Notes: generated from the sequence alone by a model not told the origin. Shown: positions 7,836-17,076, counted from the stretch's first letter. The stretch: DNA of 64,000 nucleotides from Zooshikella sp050749885 (GCF_050749885.1 NZ_JBOIUB010000005.1:335486-399485), one strand, 5' to 3'. Numbers and translations are program-made.

Positions 7836-9230
7836 TCACCTGACACTAAAATACTTTGCAGTTTTACTTACGAGCGCGGTATCTTTTATAGCGCTCTTTG
7901 GTGGCTGCCACCACTTATCTGCCAGCTTAATATCACCCGTCAGGGTAAATAAAAAAGACTTAATTTGTTGTAACTCTTCAGGGGTCAACCCTAACGGTAA
8001 AATATCAAAATGTGGCCTGGAAGGGTGCTGCTCTCGGTCATAGTAAGGTGGAGTAGGCTTATTGTAGTGTGCTAAAACATCATCCAGAGTGGCAAACTGC
8101 CCACTTTGCATATAAGGTGCTGTTTCAGCAACATTTCGCAAAGAGGGTGTTTTAAAAGCACCTACAAGTTCTGGTCCTTGTTTTTTTAAATAAAGCATTT
8201 CCTGACAGTCGTGTTTATCTGCATCACTCCATAATGACAAACACGTAAATTCATCTTTTAATAATGCAGCTACGCCATCATAACGCCCCATATCAACCTG
8301 TTTTATATCTGCTTCAGGTGCACCAATATTATGAAACTCATAGTTGGTAAAAAGTGGACCATTGTGACAGCTGGCACAGTTGCCTTTTCCCATAAATAAC
8401 CTTAACCCTGCAACTTCATCTTCTGTGTAAATTTCTTTCAGTTTAACCGTATTACCTGTATCTTTTTCAAGTTGTTTAACAAATAAATCAAAGCGACTTG
8501 GCAATGGTCGTAATTGGCGCTGATAGGCCATTAGTAATTTGCCTACATCAGCAAAAATTCGATTGATTAAACTTTGTTGTTCTTGACTGATTTCCTGCCA
8601 GTTTTTTTGACCTTGCGTTACACCATCTGGACTTGCTGGAGTTCTAAGTTTTAATAATGAGGTGAGTTGCTGAAAATATTCCTTTGATACTGAGTTATTT
8701 GACTTCTCTAATTCTGTCATCAGCTGTTTATAAGAGGGCAAATAGTGTTGTATAAATAACTGGACCACTTCCAATCGACTTAACCCATGCTCAACACCAG
8801 ACTCCATTGGACCTAATGCTTGAGACCACAAGCTATCCTTACGACCATCCCAGAATTGCCAAGGACTATAAGCAGCGCCTATGATAGACGGCGCATTGCG
8901 TCGTGTTTCTGACATGCCTTTTGATACGACTAGACCATCAGTAAAATACCGCTGCGGATTATGACAAGTTGCGCATGATACTTGTTGATTTGCACTAAAT
9001 CTCGTGTCGAAAAAGAGCTGCTTGCCAATAGATGCGGCAGCTAGCGAATCTGCAAACTGGTTATCTTGAGCATCAGGTAATGGTGGTAAATTGGATAAAT
9101 TAAACTGTGATAAAAATTGAATATCTCCAGCAGTAAATTGGTATACACTATCGTCGCTATAAACATTCTCATTCAATATCCATAAAACGAGCAACAGGAA
9201 AATATGTTTTATTATTAAGTGTCCGTTCAT
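7836..9230 (-). CDS. Dihaem cytochrome c peroxidase / MauG-like protein
   Basis: Two c-type haem sites are present: CATCH at residues 86-90 and CASCH at 285-289. The first is followed by NPQRYFTDG, and the second by NGPLFTNYEFHNIGAP, as in the CcpA/MauG family. A signal peptide of about 25 residues leads to the periplasm. The protein reduces peroxide or oxidises a partner protein. Haem attachment would depend on the ccm genes at 28.5-35.6 kb. The 464-residue length, with an insert of about 60 residues between the haem domains, suits MauG-like proteins better than the short CcpA. It is followed upstream by the YtkA-like and LVIVD genes on the same strand. Confidence 0.9.
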   Translation of the reverse strand: MNGHLIIKHIFLLLVLWILNENVYSDDSVYQFTAGDIQFLSQFNLSNLPPLPDAQDNQFADSLAAASIGKQLFFDTRFSANQQVSCATCHNPQRYFTDGLVVSKGMSETRRNAPSIIGAAYSPWQFWDGRKDSLWSQALGPMESGVEHGLSRLEVVQLFIQHYLPSYKQLMTELEKSNNSVSKEYFQQLTSLLKLRTPASPDGVTQGQKNWQEISQEQQSLINRIFADVGKLLMAYQRQLRPLPSRFDLFVKQLEKDTGNTVKLKEIYTEDEVAGLRLFMGKGNCASCHNGPLFTNYEFHNIGAPEADIKQVDMGRYDGVAALLKDEFTCLSLWSDADKHDCQEMLYLKKQGPELVGAFKTPSLRNVAETAPYMQSGQFATLDDVLAHYNKPTPPYYDREQHPSRPHFDILPLGLTPEELQQIKSFLFTLTGDIKLADKWWQPPKSAIKDTALVSKTAKYFSVR

Positions 9231-9270
9231 AGCTATTATTGTTTAATGAATAAGGCTCTTTTTTTAAATG

Positions 9271-10311
9271 CTATAATACAATATTAAATTTAACCGTATC
9301 CTGCTCGTTATTATGCGGAATATCAAACTCCATAACCCACCAGCCAATCATTTGAAATTTGATTCCCTCCACAAGATAAACGCCAGGCTCTACTTCTTCT
9401 GTGATTCTAGGTTGTGTTGGTAAGCCATGAACATGCCCAGGCATATGACCTCTTACTTGAATGTTTTTATTACTAACAGCTTGTCCTTTGAGATTTGTAA
9501 CAATTAAATACCACTGATGAATTGTATTTAACGGAACTGAAGGATCACTCTCTGCTGTTAACACGGTTAAGTCGTCTGATACCGGTTCAACATGGGCAAA
9601 ATAGTGCAAGTCTCTGGACAACTGAAAGCTTGAAGTATCCAAAGGCGAAGGAATCGTTTGATTATTCATTGCAGGAATGGAAAGCGACATATCAGCAACA
9701 GGTTCTTTAACTGTTTGCATTACTTTAGGCATTGACGGGTGAACACTACGAATTTGAGTATTATGTGCAATAATTTGGTGCTTGGCAGGCATTAATGACA
9801 TTTCGCCTTGTAGCTTTATTCGTGACGGCCAACCTTTAACCATAGCCTGTTTTAATAATTGATGTCCAAACTGCTTGTAACGACTGCCTTGTTGGCGATT
9901 ATCTGCACCTTGTTTTTGCCATTGCAATATCTGACTTGCTAATAGATTGGCTGCATCACTTAATTGCTGTCTAGTATAGTCATCCTTAGCAGAGCGCGCT
10001 GAAGCCCTAAGTTTATTTACGTCTTTACGTATTGTGTTTGCGCGACTAATAAGCTCGATTGAACCTAGTTCTAAATTTCTTCCATCATAAATAAGTTCAG
10101 CAGCGATATCTAATGAGTCAGAAGTAGGCTGAGGCTTCTCTGCTGCAACCTCAGCACTATAAAGATTATGACTCGATAATAAACCCACCGTCACCACCCA
10201 CCAACAAACAATATAACGGCTACCGCTTTTTCTTAATCGAGCTAATCGTCTAAAGCTTTGCAAAATGTTAGTTATGAGTGATATTGACAGTATAATCTTC
10301 AACCTCTCCAT
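9271..10311 (-). CDS. Membrane-anchored or exported protein with C-terminal YtkA-like domain
   Basis: I start at the ATG at 10311; a GTG at 10341 is possible but overlaps the previous gene further. A basic stretch (SFRRLARLRKSGSR) precedes one hydrophobic segment (YIVCWWVVTVGLL), so the rest is probably periplasmic. A helical region (ISRANTIRKDVNKL...) spans the first half. The end (MPGHVHGLPTQPRITEEVEPGVYLVE and GWWVMEFDI) matches the YtkA/FixH-like beta domain. It overlaps the end of the LVIVD gene by 44 bases, and the peroxidase gene starts 40 bases after it, so translational coupling and joint function are likely. Role unknown. Confidence 0.65.
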   Translation of the reverse strand: MERLKIILSISLITNILQSFRRLARLRKSGSRYIVCWWVVTVGLLSSHNLYSAEVAAEKPQPTSDSLDIAAELIYDGRNLELGSIELISRANTIRKDVNKLRASARSAKDDYTRQQLSDAANLLASQILQWQKQGADNRQQGSRYKQFGHQLLKQAMVKGWPSRIKLQGEMSLMPAKHQIIAHNTQIRSVHPSMPKVMQTVKEPVADMSLSIPAMNNQTIPSPLDTSSFQLSRDLHYFAHVEPVSDDLTVLTAESDPSVPLNTIHQWYLIVTNLKGQAVSNKNIQVRGHMPGHVHGLPTQPRITEEVEPGVYLVEGIKFQMIGWWVMEFDIPHNNEQDTVKFNIVL

Positions 10312-12010
10312 ACTTAAATTCACTACAAGCTGATGGTGCACTATTATAACGCATAGACACTCGGAGTCGTGTTTTTCCCTCCTGTGCTGATGAAGGAATA
10401 GCTAAAACTCCATTTACTGTTGAAGAAACGGCTTCATTTGAACTAAAAACCATTTCACCAGTATCATCAAAATCACCATCTTTATTCAAATCAATCCAAA
10501 TTTTCCAATACTCATTAAATTTTATGCCTGAATATCCAGGTTGTAGCACTATATTGCTTTTTCCTACAACCAAATTAACTTCTTCTTGTGTAAAATCAGA
10601 ATATTGACTTGCACCTGAATTATGTGAGTACTGGCCAAGCTGTACCCCTGCTATCCATTCATAATTAGCATTAGTACTGCTGGAGTTACAATAAGTGGGA
10701 TTTGGATCAGGTTTGTTAATCACATCCCAATCAGGATTAACAACAAACAATCCATTACCAATATCACTTAACACGATATTTCCACTGTCAAAGTACACAT
10801 AATTACTCCATGTACCTGAAAACTGTGCACTATTTGAACCTGGAATAGAATCAAAATATGCCACTTCTTCCAGCTTTCCATTTTCAATATCGTTGGTGCT
10901 TAAAATACGTAGTCCTGCACGATAATTAGTCTCAAAAACAAAACCATCCTTTGTATAAAGATTATGATCAATTGCGGTTGTTGGACCAACGTAACGTCCT
11001 ATTTCTATAGGATTATCCAACTGCCTTACATCATAAATATAAGATGTTGTATTAATACCATTACGCTGTTCATCCAACTCATCATTCATAATCAGGATGT
11101 TATGTTCGTCATTAAGAAACCATCCCTGATGGGTATACTGCGCACCTTCATACGGTGTTCTGGATATTTGTTTTGGATTCGATTTATTCGTAACATCTAC
11201 AATTGTTATTGTATCCTCGTTGTAACCAATACATATTTCATGCTGATAAAACTGTATATCAGCCCCCTTATATACAACACACTGTGTATCATGGGTATAA
11301 CCATCTGCAGAAAAACATCCAGCGTAGACAGGTTTTTGAGGATCAGAAACATTCACCATATACAAACCGCCACTACACTGGTTACTCCCTACGATATAGG
11401 CATAACCTGTATCTTCATTTATGGCAATATTATGCGCATTACCAAATCCATCTAAATGTGCAGTTTCCTGCAATGTTTGGCCTGGTGAGGGTAAATCACG
11501 TAATGTCGTTAAATCAAAAACCTGAAGACCATGAGTTCGATTACCACTGCCATCTGCCACAATAAACGCATGATCATTATAGGTTTTAATATCCCGCCAT
11601 GCAGCAGAACCATTATTATGAGAAGGTAGAAAACCCAAGAACACGGGTTTTAGAGGATTTGTTATATCTACAAATGATGTACCATTGGTTCTACCGACGA
11701 TGGCAATCTCTGCGCCAGTGACAGGATCCGTATAACCCCATATATCATTCAGGTTTGCTGATCCTCCACCCATTTTTTCTTTTGCCAAAAATGCCTGTAA
11801 GTCAATGTTTTTACATGGGTAACCACTGGCATTTCCATTTTCACATTTTGTGGAAACATCACGTAACATCAATTTCGGCTTTTTGCCTTCATTGCTGTCA
11901 TCAAACTTAAACCCATCGGGAAACATCGCGCTATGCCCATAGCTGAACATAGGTAAACTCAAGCCAGCTATAAAACCAACAAAACTGGCACTATATGAGT
12001 TCCTTCTCAT
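10268..12010 (-). CDS. Secreted LVIVD-repeat (choice-of-anchor B) protein with GEVEDY domain
   Basis: The start is the ATG at 12010, eight bases after AAGGAG; a GTG further upstream is less likely. A signal peptide ends at FSYGHSA. The first 400 residues contain repeated beta-propeller blades with D-I-T-N-P, V-N-V-S-D-P-Q-K-P and V-D-V-T-N-K-S-N-P motifs, typical of LVIVD repeat proteins. The final 140 residues carry DLNKDGDFDDTGE and end in FKYGEVEDYTVNI, the GEVEDY domain common in secreted marine proteins. It is probably an extracellular scaffold or hydrolase partner, transcribed ahead of the YtkA-like and peroxidase genes. Confidence 0.82.
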   Translation of the reverse strand: MRRNSYSASFVGFIAGLSLPMFSYGHSAMFPDGFKFDDSNEGKKPKLMLRDVSTKCENGNASGYPCKNIDLQAFLAKEKMGGGSANLNDIWGYTDPVTGAEIAIVGRTNGTSFVDITNPLKPVFLGFLPSHNNGSAAWRDIKTYNDHAFIVADGSGNRTHGLQVFDLTTLRDLPSPGQTLQETAHLDGFGNAHNIAINEDTGYAYIVGSNQCSGGLYMVNVSDPQKPVYAGCFSADGYTHDTQCVVYKGADIQFYQHEICIGYNEDTITIVDVTNKSNPKQISRTPYEGAQYTHQGWFLNDEHNILIMNDELDEQRNGINTTSYIYDVRQLDNPIEIGRYVGPTTAIDHNLYTKDGFVFETNYRAGLRILSTNDIENGKLEEVAYFDSIPGSNSAQFSGTWSNYVYFDSGNIVLSDIGNGLFVVNPDWDVINKPDPNPTYCNSSSTNANYEWIAGVQLGQYSHNSGASQYSDFTQEEVNLVVGKSNIVLQPGYSGIKFNEYWKIWIDLNKDGDFDDTGEMVFSSNEAVSSTVNGVLAIPSSAQEGKTRLRVSMRYNSAPSACSEFKYGEVEDYTVNITHN

Positions 12011-12545
12011 TTGCACGCTCCTTGTCTTTGTCACTTTAAATCGCTTGAGTTTTAGCCTATGACCAGCTATATCTTTGGCTAATCACCTTGCTACAGGCTA
12101 CTCAAAGCGTTTCCCCTAACAGGGTATGTTTAACTACAAAAAATGGCCTTGGAGGTCCGCATTGTGAACTTTATTATATTTTATGCACATTTGTACCAAT
12201 AATCTTAGTTATCACTTTAAACTTGGCATATTAACAACCACAATTAATACATACTAATGTGAGCCTAAGATTAATGTGTTAAAAGTAATTCACTTACAAT
12301 TATTAGTCCAGCATCTACTAAGTCAATCTATGACTCTTTTATTGCCAGCATCACAACTTATGTGAGGTGCTTTGTTTTCCATACTTATTAATAGTGCTTT
12401 TTTCATTTTATTAGTAAAATATCTAGTCATTAAACGACTTTCTTCTGCTAACAACCGCACTACCTGCTAACCTTATAAAGTAAAAAAAACGGTTAGACCA
12501 GATAGTCAAAAACAACTGACAACAAACTGTTTAATGGAGCATGTT
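12011..12545. other. Gap between divergent genes; no gene seen
   Basis: About 530 A+T-rich bases separate the LVIVD gene from the small protein gene at 12546. I see no ORF with a start site and no strong hairpin. Two related blocks, TTAATACAT and TTAATGTGTT, occur near 12243-12283 and might be regulator half-sites, but this is weak. Promoters for both genes must lie here. Confidence 0.35.
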
Positions 12546-12866
12546 ATGAAAACGAAGGACTGGTACTCTTGGATAAACTTAATGCCCCCCAAACCTGATG
12601 ACTTCCATGTAATAGGTGAAGTATACGTAGCAAATCCTGGCGTAAAAGCCATGCTATGTACAAGAGAACCACAGGGCATCAACCCTGAAATATTACTACT
12701 CGATTTACACTTAATTCAGGAACCAGGCATGTGGGCTCAGGTTATGACCTGGACACAAGCAAAGTATGATAAAGTACTTACGCCTAAATCACCTCGCTAT
12801 CGTCAAGTAGATATATTCTTTAACAATGAACCCATTGCACAGACAAATGTAGAAGAGATTCACTGA
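12546..12866 (+). CDS. Small hypothetical protein (106 aa)
   Basis: The ATG at 12546 is preferred over one at 12534 because a GGAG site lies six bases before it. The protein is soluble, with IGEVYVANPGVKAMLCTREPQGINPEILLLDLHLI and VDIFFNNEPIAQTNV. This alternation of strands fits a small beta-sandwich. No catalytic motif is visible. I do not recognise the family with confidence. It stands alone between two gaps. Confidence 0.6.
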   Translation: MKTKDWYSWINLMPPKPDDFHVIGEVYVANPGVKAMLCTREPQGINPEILLLDLHLIQEPGMWAQVMTWTQAKYDKVLTPKSPRYRQVDIFFNNEPIAQTNVEEIH

Positions 12867-13154
12867 TAGCATTATTGCATTCATAGACTCTTATTAAAAA
12901 TATCACAAAAAGAGTAAAAATACTTAGCATAAGATTATTATAATGCTAGCCTATTGCAGTTTGGCTAGCGATTACTATATTAAAATAACTACGCTTGCCC
13001 ACAGGATACACTTTGAATAACCATTCCCCCCTTTTTTAACATCGAGAATTTTTTAGAGGTGCCCTCACTCAGACTTCCAAGTTTGCTTAGCAAGCTAATA
13101 ATGTTATAACTAATGTTCCTGTAAAACTTCACAGACTTATATAAGGAGTTATCA

Positions 13155-13508
13155 GTGAAAACACACGAAAAAATAAATTACGTTGAATTTCCTGCACATG
13201 ACTTATCCAAAACAAAAAAATTTTTTTCTGCTGTTTTTGACTGGATATTTGAGGATTATGGCCCTGGCTATACGGCTTTTAGTAACCAAGGTGTTGATGG
13301 TGGATTTTATCAATCAGAGTTAAAGTCCTTAACAAGTCACGGAGCTGCTTTATTAGTGTTTTATAGTGACGACTTAGAAAGTACACAGAGTAAAATAGAA
13401 AAACATGGTGGAGAAATAGCTAAGCCTATCTTTTCTTTTCCTGGAGGACGACGATTTCATTTTATCGAGCCAAGTGGTAACGAATTTGCAGTATGGTCCG
13501 ATACATAA
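13155..13508 (+). CDS. VOC (glyoxalase/bleomycin-resistance) family protein
   Basis: The 117-residue protein shows the vicinal-oxygen-chelate pattern: INYVEFPAHDLSKTKKFFSAVFDWIFEDYG at the start, ALLVFYSDDLESTQSKIEKHGGEIAKPIFSFPGGRRFHFIEPSGNEFAVWSDT at the end. The final glutamate and aromatic residues lie at the expected metal/strand positions. Members act in detoxification or as small-molecule binders. The start is a GTG at 13155 behind AAGGAG. It runs alone and ends before an inverted repeat shared with the convergent deaminase gene. Confidence 0.85.
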   Translation: MKTHEKINYVEFPAHDLSKTKKFFSAVFDWIFEDYGPGYTAFSNQGVDGGFYQSELKSLTSHGAALLVFYSDDLESTQSKIEKHGGEIAKPIFSFPGGRRFHFIEPSGNEFAVWSDT

Positions 13509-13563
13509 CACCAGTCTTATTTTTATTGCTATCTATCCCATGTCATCATACACCATATGATTG

Positions 13564-13603
13564 TTTGGAGTGGCTTGTGCAAAAAAGCACTAGTCACTCC
13601 AAA
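13564..13603. repeat. Long imperfect hairpin between convergent genes
   Basis: TTTGGAGTGGCTTGTGC (13564-13580) pairs with GCACTAGTCACTCCAAA (13587-13603) around an A6 loop, with two mismatched positions. Lying between the VOC gene and the convergent deaminase gene, it is probably a bidirectional terminator. It lacks a T-run outside the stem, so its strength is uncertain. Confidence 0.5.
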
Positions 13604-13620
13604 ACTAACCCAATTAATCG

Positions 13621-14283
13621 TCACAAATCACATGTCAATGGGTTTGTACCTTCTTCAGCCAGTTTGCCTAATTTTGCACGCAATTGTTTAAATTTATTCG
13701 TATACGCTTCAGGAGCCTCAAAAACCTGTATCTTTGAAGCCAGTCCATTTTCTTCAGCCGCAGTAAGCACTCCACGACATGAATCACATGCTGCCTTATC
13801 GACATAACCTTTTAATGTTCCTCCTGCTTGAACACGCCCATTTTGCTGTAAGTTATACAGATGGTGGATGCTTTTAACCTCTGAATCATAAAACCGGTTC
13901 ACACCATCACTCGTGGTACGTCCTGCATATATTTTTGCAGCATTAGCATCATACTTTGCAAATGGATGATGCCATTTAATTGGCTCAATACTTTCAGGTA
14001 GCTGATTGCTTCTTGCATACCAATGAACCGATGGTCCCTTTGGAGGTTGATAAACCCAGTAAGAAATTGTACCTTTTCTAATCGTATTGTTAGTTATTTT
14101 CTTATACTTAGAGGCGCCTATTTTATCTTTTTGCTGAATATGATAGTGGGTCTGTACCCTTAAGCCATCTTTTAACTTAAAGTCCATAAATCCTTTTGGT
14201 GCCTGTGTTATAAACTCCACAGCATGAAGGTCAGCTGTTACACATAGCGCAGAGATAATAGCCCATTTCGTTAGTTTTAACAT
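13621..14283 (-). CDS. Secreted protein with deaminase-like C-terminal domain (toxin-type)
   Basis: The 220-residue protein has a signal peptide (cleavage near LHA-VE at 20-21). The C-terminal half shows a cytidine-deaminase-like order: D133-S134-E135 in FYDSEVKSIHHL, a GGTLKGY strand, then ACDSC with C166 and C169, followed by a helix and the IQVFEA strand. Toxin deaminases of bacterial polymorphic systems use this E...CxxC arrangement to deaminate nucleic acids or nucleotides. The aspartate at 133 replaces the common histidine of HxE, which some toxin families tolerate by my memory, so activity is not certain. It lies 11 bases after a partner exported gene. Confidence 0.6.
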   Translation of the reverse strand: MLKLTKWAIISALCVTADLHAVEFITQAPKGFMDFKLKDGLRVQTHYHIQQKDKIGASKYKKITNNTIRKGTISYWVYQPPKGPSVHWYARSNQLPESIEPIKWHHPFAKYDANAAKIYAGRTTSDGVNRFYDSEVKSIHHLYNLQQNGRVQAGGTLKGYVDKAACDSCRGVLTAAEENGLASKIQVFEAPEAYTNKFKQLRAKLGKLAEEGTNPLTCDL

Positions 14284-14294
14284 AATGATACGCC

Positions 14295-15437
14295 CTAAAT
14301 TCGACAGAACTGACGTTGATATTCTTCCGCTGCTAATGCTTCTTCCGCATCTGCCTCTGACTCTAACACCGATAATTCTTCACGCTCAACAATTCCAGCT
14401 TCAGCAAGCTCTGTTGCTTCCAAGGCTTCAAAAACGTCAAAAAATGCAGCACCTAGTCCATCTAATGCGAAGAAAACTCCGACAAATTCTAATAACTTTT
14501 GTCCAAGTGTTGGCGGTTGGTTTGATTCAGTTAATTTACGGTGATCAATTTTTAATTGCTCTGGAAACCAACGATCCATGAGCTGCTTATTGCTCATATC
14601 ACTGAGACAATAACGACTGACATAACTTTGATCATATAAATGCTTTCCCTCTTTAGTGCATACTACCTCAAAAAATCCTTGATCATTCCGATAAGCAACA
14701 GCCAGCCTTACCAACTGATACTGGGAGGGGATACTTTCAACGTTATAACGATAATTGGACTGGCTTAAGCTAAAACTTAAATAATCTTTTAATGCGTCTA
14801 AATCCTCTGAGGTAATTGGCTGATTATATTTCACTAAATGATCAATAGCCTGAGGATAAATACCATTTTCAGTCCACTGATCAGCAGCTGTAACTTTTTT
14901 TGCATTCCGCATTAACTGTGCTGCTAAGGCATATTTAGCGCGCAAAGCAACACCCGGTATTTTATCCTTTGCACCATTATATATATCTTCATCCACCCCA
15001 GATAAAGTACGCTGTAGCAGGATATACTGGTCAGGTTTATCTATTGAAGTTGCTTTTTCATAACCTAACTGTTTTTTTAACTCTAAAAAAAAGTTAATAC
15101 TTCCGGGTATACGATTTTGTGACATTAAAAACTGGTTCCATGCTTCTTCTGCATCGGTGAACAACCTTCGTTCCACATCCGTGGCAATATTGTATAACTC
15201 ATCCTTACTACGTACTTCTGAATATAAATCTGTTGTATTAACCAAAAAAAGTTCTTTTATTCGACTATCAGTTATATTATACGATTTTGACTCACTATTT
15301 TTTAGCGCCCATCGTAACGACTTTATCGGTGTATTTAAATGCTTAGCTTCATTTAATGAAGGTGTCTGAGCAAATGTATAACTGATTGAAGAAATCCCAA
15401 AAACGACAGACAACATTATTTGCTTATTTTTCTTCAT
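14295..15437 (-). CDS. Exported hypothetical protein preceding the deaminase-like gene (380 aa)
   Basis: A clear signal peptide (MKKNKQIMLSVVFGISSISYTFAQ) leads a mostly helical protein with no recognised domain. Near the end is a hydrophobic helix region (LLEFVGVFFALDGLGAAFFDVFEAL) followed by an Ala/Glu-rich tail ending QFCRI. That hydrophobic-then-charged end resembles the region before the toxin domain in polymorphic toxins, or a membrane-inserting element. The following deaminase-like gene starts 11 bases later in another frame. The pair is therefore probably one operon, with this protein as carrier, partner or inhibitor. Function unknown. Confidence 0.6.
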   Translation of the reverse strand: MKKNKQIMLSVVFGISSISYTFAQTPSLNEAKHLNTPIKSLRWALKNSESKSYNITDSRIKELFLVNTTDLYSEVRSKDELYNIATDVERRLFTDAEEAWNQFLMSQNRIPGSINFFLELKKQLGYEKATSIDKPDQYILLQRTLSGVDEDIYNGAKDKIPGVALRAKYALAAQLMRNAKKVTAADQWTENGIYPQAIDHLVKYNQPITSEDLDALKDYLSFSLSQSNYRYNVESIPSQYQLVRLAVAYRNDQGFFEVVCTKEGKHLYDQSYVSRYCLSDMSNKQLMDRWFPEQLKIDHRKLTESNQPPTLGQKLLEFVGVFFALDGLGAAFFDVFEALEATELAEAGIVEREELSVLESEADAEEALAAEEYQRQFCRI

Positions 15438-15872
15438 ACTATTTTCCTTTAGCGTTACCCTTGCTTACTATTTTTAACTTCTCATATTAAACAACATACA
15501 AAAACAGCAAACTTAATTAAATCCCCTATTAACCTCCCGACAAACTGTCGACAATAAAAAGCATAAAACATTTTATGCAACAATTATTCATAATAAAAAA
15601 TAAAACCACGAAGAGTATAAAACATTTAAAGCTACAATAATTACATTAATCACCATTTTCGAATCAATTAATACAACAACCCATTATTCACATCAAGCAC
15701 TTTTATTTTAAATTTATTTTTTTGATATTCCAAACAACATAATCGAACAAACAAAGCAATTAAATAGTGACGACAAGCTCTCATCATGTCACCTTCATTA
15801 ACAAATACACACAGATCATTCATATCATTTATTTAAATTAATATATTTTTCATTTTATTCACCCACAAAAAA
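15438..15872. other. A+T-rich gap upstream of the exported pair
   Basis: About 435 bases hold no believable ORF. They contain the perfect inverted repeat at 15561-15578 and end at the guaC terminator. Promoter elements for the minus-strand exported pair (start at 15437) should be in the first 150 bases. Confidence 0.4.
15561..15578. promoter_or_regulatory. Perfect inverted repeat upstream of the secreted deaminase operon
   Basis: GCATAAAA and TTTTATGC flank CA, an 18-base near-continuous dyad, 124 bases upstream of the start at 15437. It could be an operator for a dimeric regulator; no regulator gene lies next to it. The repeat is seen directly, its role is a guess. Confidence 0.35.
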
Positions 15873-15896
15873 ACCGGCTATTAGCCGGTTTTTTTT
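15873..15896 (-). terminator. Rho-independent terminator of guaC
   Basis: ACCGGCTA/TAGCCGGT with a one-base loop (15873-15889), A7 on one side and T8 on the other, lies 44 bases after the guaC stop. It can act on both strands. Confidence 0.85.
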
Positions 15897-15939
15897 GATA
15901 TTTAACATTACAGGTTAATTAATAGCTAACCATGAAATG

Positions 15940-16986
15940 TTAATCATCTTTTCCAAAAACTGTATTTTCCTGCTCTTGCACTCGAATAAACGTTGTCCGT
16001 TTGGTCAGCTCTTTTAGCTTAGCCGCACCAACATAAGTACATGTTGAACGAACCCCACCCAAAATATCCTCAATAGTATTATGTACAGAGCCACGATAAG
16101 GTAATAACACTGTTTTACCCTCAGCTGCACGGTAATTTGCAACACCACCCGCATACTTTTTCATTGCAGAGGCAGAAGACATTCCATAAAACTGAACAAA
16201 TTTTTGTCCGTCTTTTTCTATCACTTCGCCACCACTTTCATCATGTCCTGCTAACAAACCACCAAGCATGACAAAGTCAGCACCGCCTCCGAACGCCTTA
16301 GCCACGTCGCCAGCACAAGTACAACCACCATCACCAATGATACGACCACCTAAACCATGGGCTGCATCACCACACTCAATAATTGCAGATAGCTGAGGAT
16401 AACCAACACCCGTTTTTACACGTGTGGTACATACAGATCCTGGCCCAATACCCACCTTAACAATATCAGCTCCCGCCAGAATAAGTTCTTCAACCATGTC
16501 ACCTGTGACGACATTGCCCGCTGTAATCACTGTATCAGTGAAAGACTCACGAACATTCTGAACAAACTCAACTAAATGCTCTGAGTAACCATTGGCTATA
16601 TCAATACAAATAAATTTTATATCATTCGACAACTGCAGTATTTCTTTAAGCTTTTGAAAATCCCGTTCAGAAGTGCCCGTTGACACCATGACATAATTCA
16701 AAAGTTTTTTATCTGCATTTTCAAGAAAAGTAGCCCACTCTGCAACGCTATAGTGCTTATGGATAGCCGTCATCACCTGATGTTCTGCAAGCGCTTGAGC
16801 CATAGCAAAACTGCCCACTGAATCCATATTTGCAGCTATAACAGGTACACCAGACCATTGACTACCACTGTGTTTAAAAGTAAAATCGCGGGTTAATTCA
16901 ACTTGAGATCGGCTATTTAGGGTTGAGCGTTTCGGTCGAAACAAAACATCACTAAAACCCAGTTTCAAGTCGTTTTCGATTCGCAT
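15940..16986 (-). CDS. guaC: GMP reductase
   Basis: GuaC converts GMP to IMP with NADPH, linking guanine to adenine nucleotide pools. The 348-residue sequence is full length. It has the N-terminal FSDVLFRPKRSTLNSRSQVEL, AANMDSVGSFAMA, the CIDIANGYSEH strand, GNVVTGDMVEELILAGADIVKVGIGPGSVCTTR with the catalytic cysteine near 186, and GGADFVMLGGLLAGHDESGGE. The lack of CBS domains and the short length separate it from IMP dehydrogenase. An AGAAGGA site precedes the ATG. A strong hairpin lies about 90 bases upstream and a terminator downstream, so it is a single-gene unit. Confidence 0.96.
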   Translation of the reverse strand: MRIENDLKLGFSDVLFRPKRSTLNSRSQVELTRDFTFKHSGSQWSGVPVIAANMDSVGSFAMAQALAEHQVMTAIHKHYSVAEWATFLENADKKLLNYVMVSTGTSERDFQKLKEILQLSNDIKFICIDIANGYSEHLVEFVQNVRESFTDTVITAGNVVTGDMVEELILAGADIVKVGIGPGSVCTTRVKTGVGYPQLSAIIECGDAAHGLGGRIIGDGGCTCAGDVAKAFGGGADFVMLGGLLAGHDESGGEVIEKDGQKFVQFYGMSSASAMKKYAGGVANYRAAEGKTVLLPYRGSVHNTIEDILGGVRSTCTYVGAAKLKELTKRTTFIRVQEQENTVFGKDD

Positions 16987-17043
16987 AGTTAATCCTTCTA
17001 TTAACTAACTTTCATTGCTCCTTTTATAGTTTCCTATTGGCAG

Positions 17044-17072
17044 ATAGTAGACTATATAAAAAGCAGGCACAA
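17044..17072 (-). promoter_or_regulatory. Possible guaC promoter
   Basis: On the minus strand TTGTGC (17067-17072) and TACTAT (17044-17049) are spaced by 17 bases, giving a leader of about 50 bases to the ATG at 16986. The -35 box overlaps the T-run of the upstream hairpin. The fit to consensus is only fair. Confidence 0.35.
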
Positions 17073-17076
17073 AAAA

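Noticed and set aside
10964..11565. Two overlapping plus-strand ORFs inside the LVIVD gene
   Set aside because: Both lie antisense to a full-length propeller protein with clear repeats.
13493..13807. 104-codon plus-strand ORF over the end of the deaminase-like gene
   Set aside because: It overlaps the VOC gene end and covers the antisense of a gene with a deaminase-like motif; low-complexity shadow.
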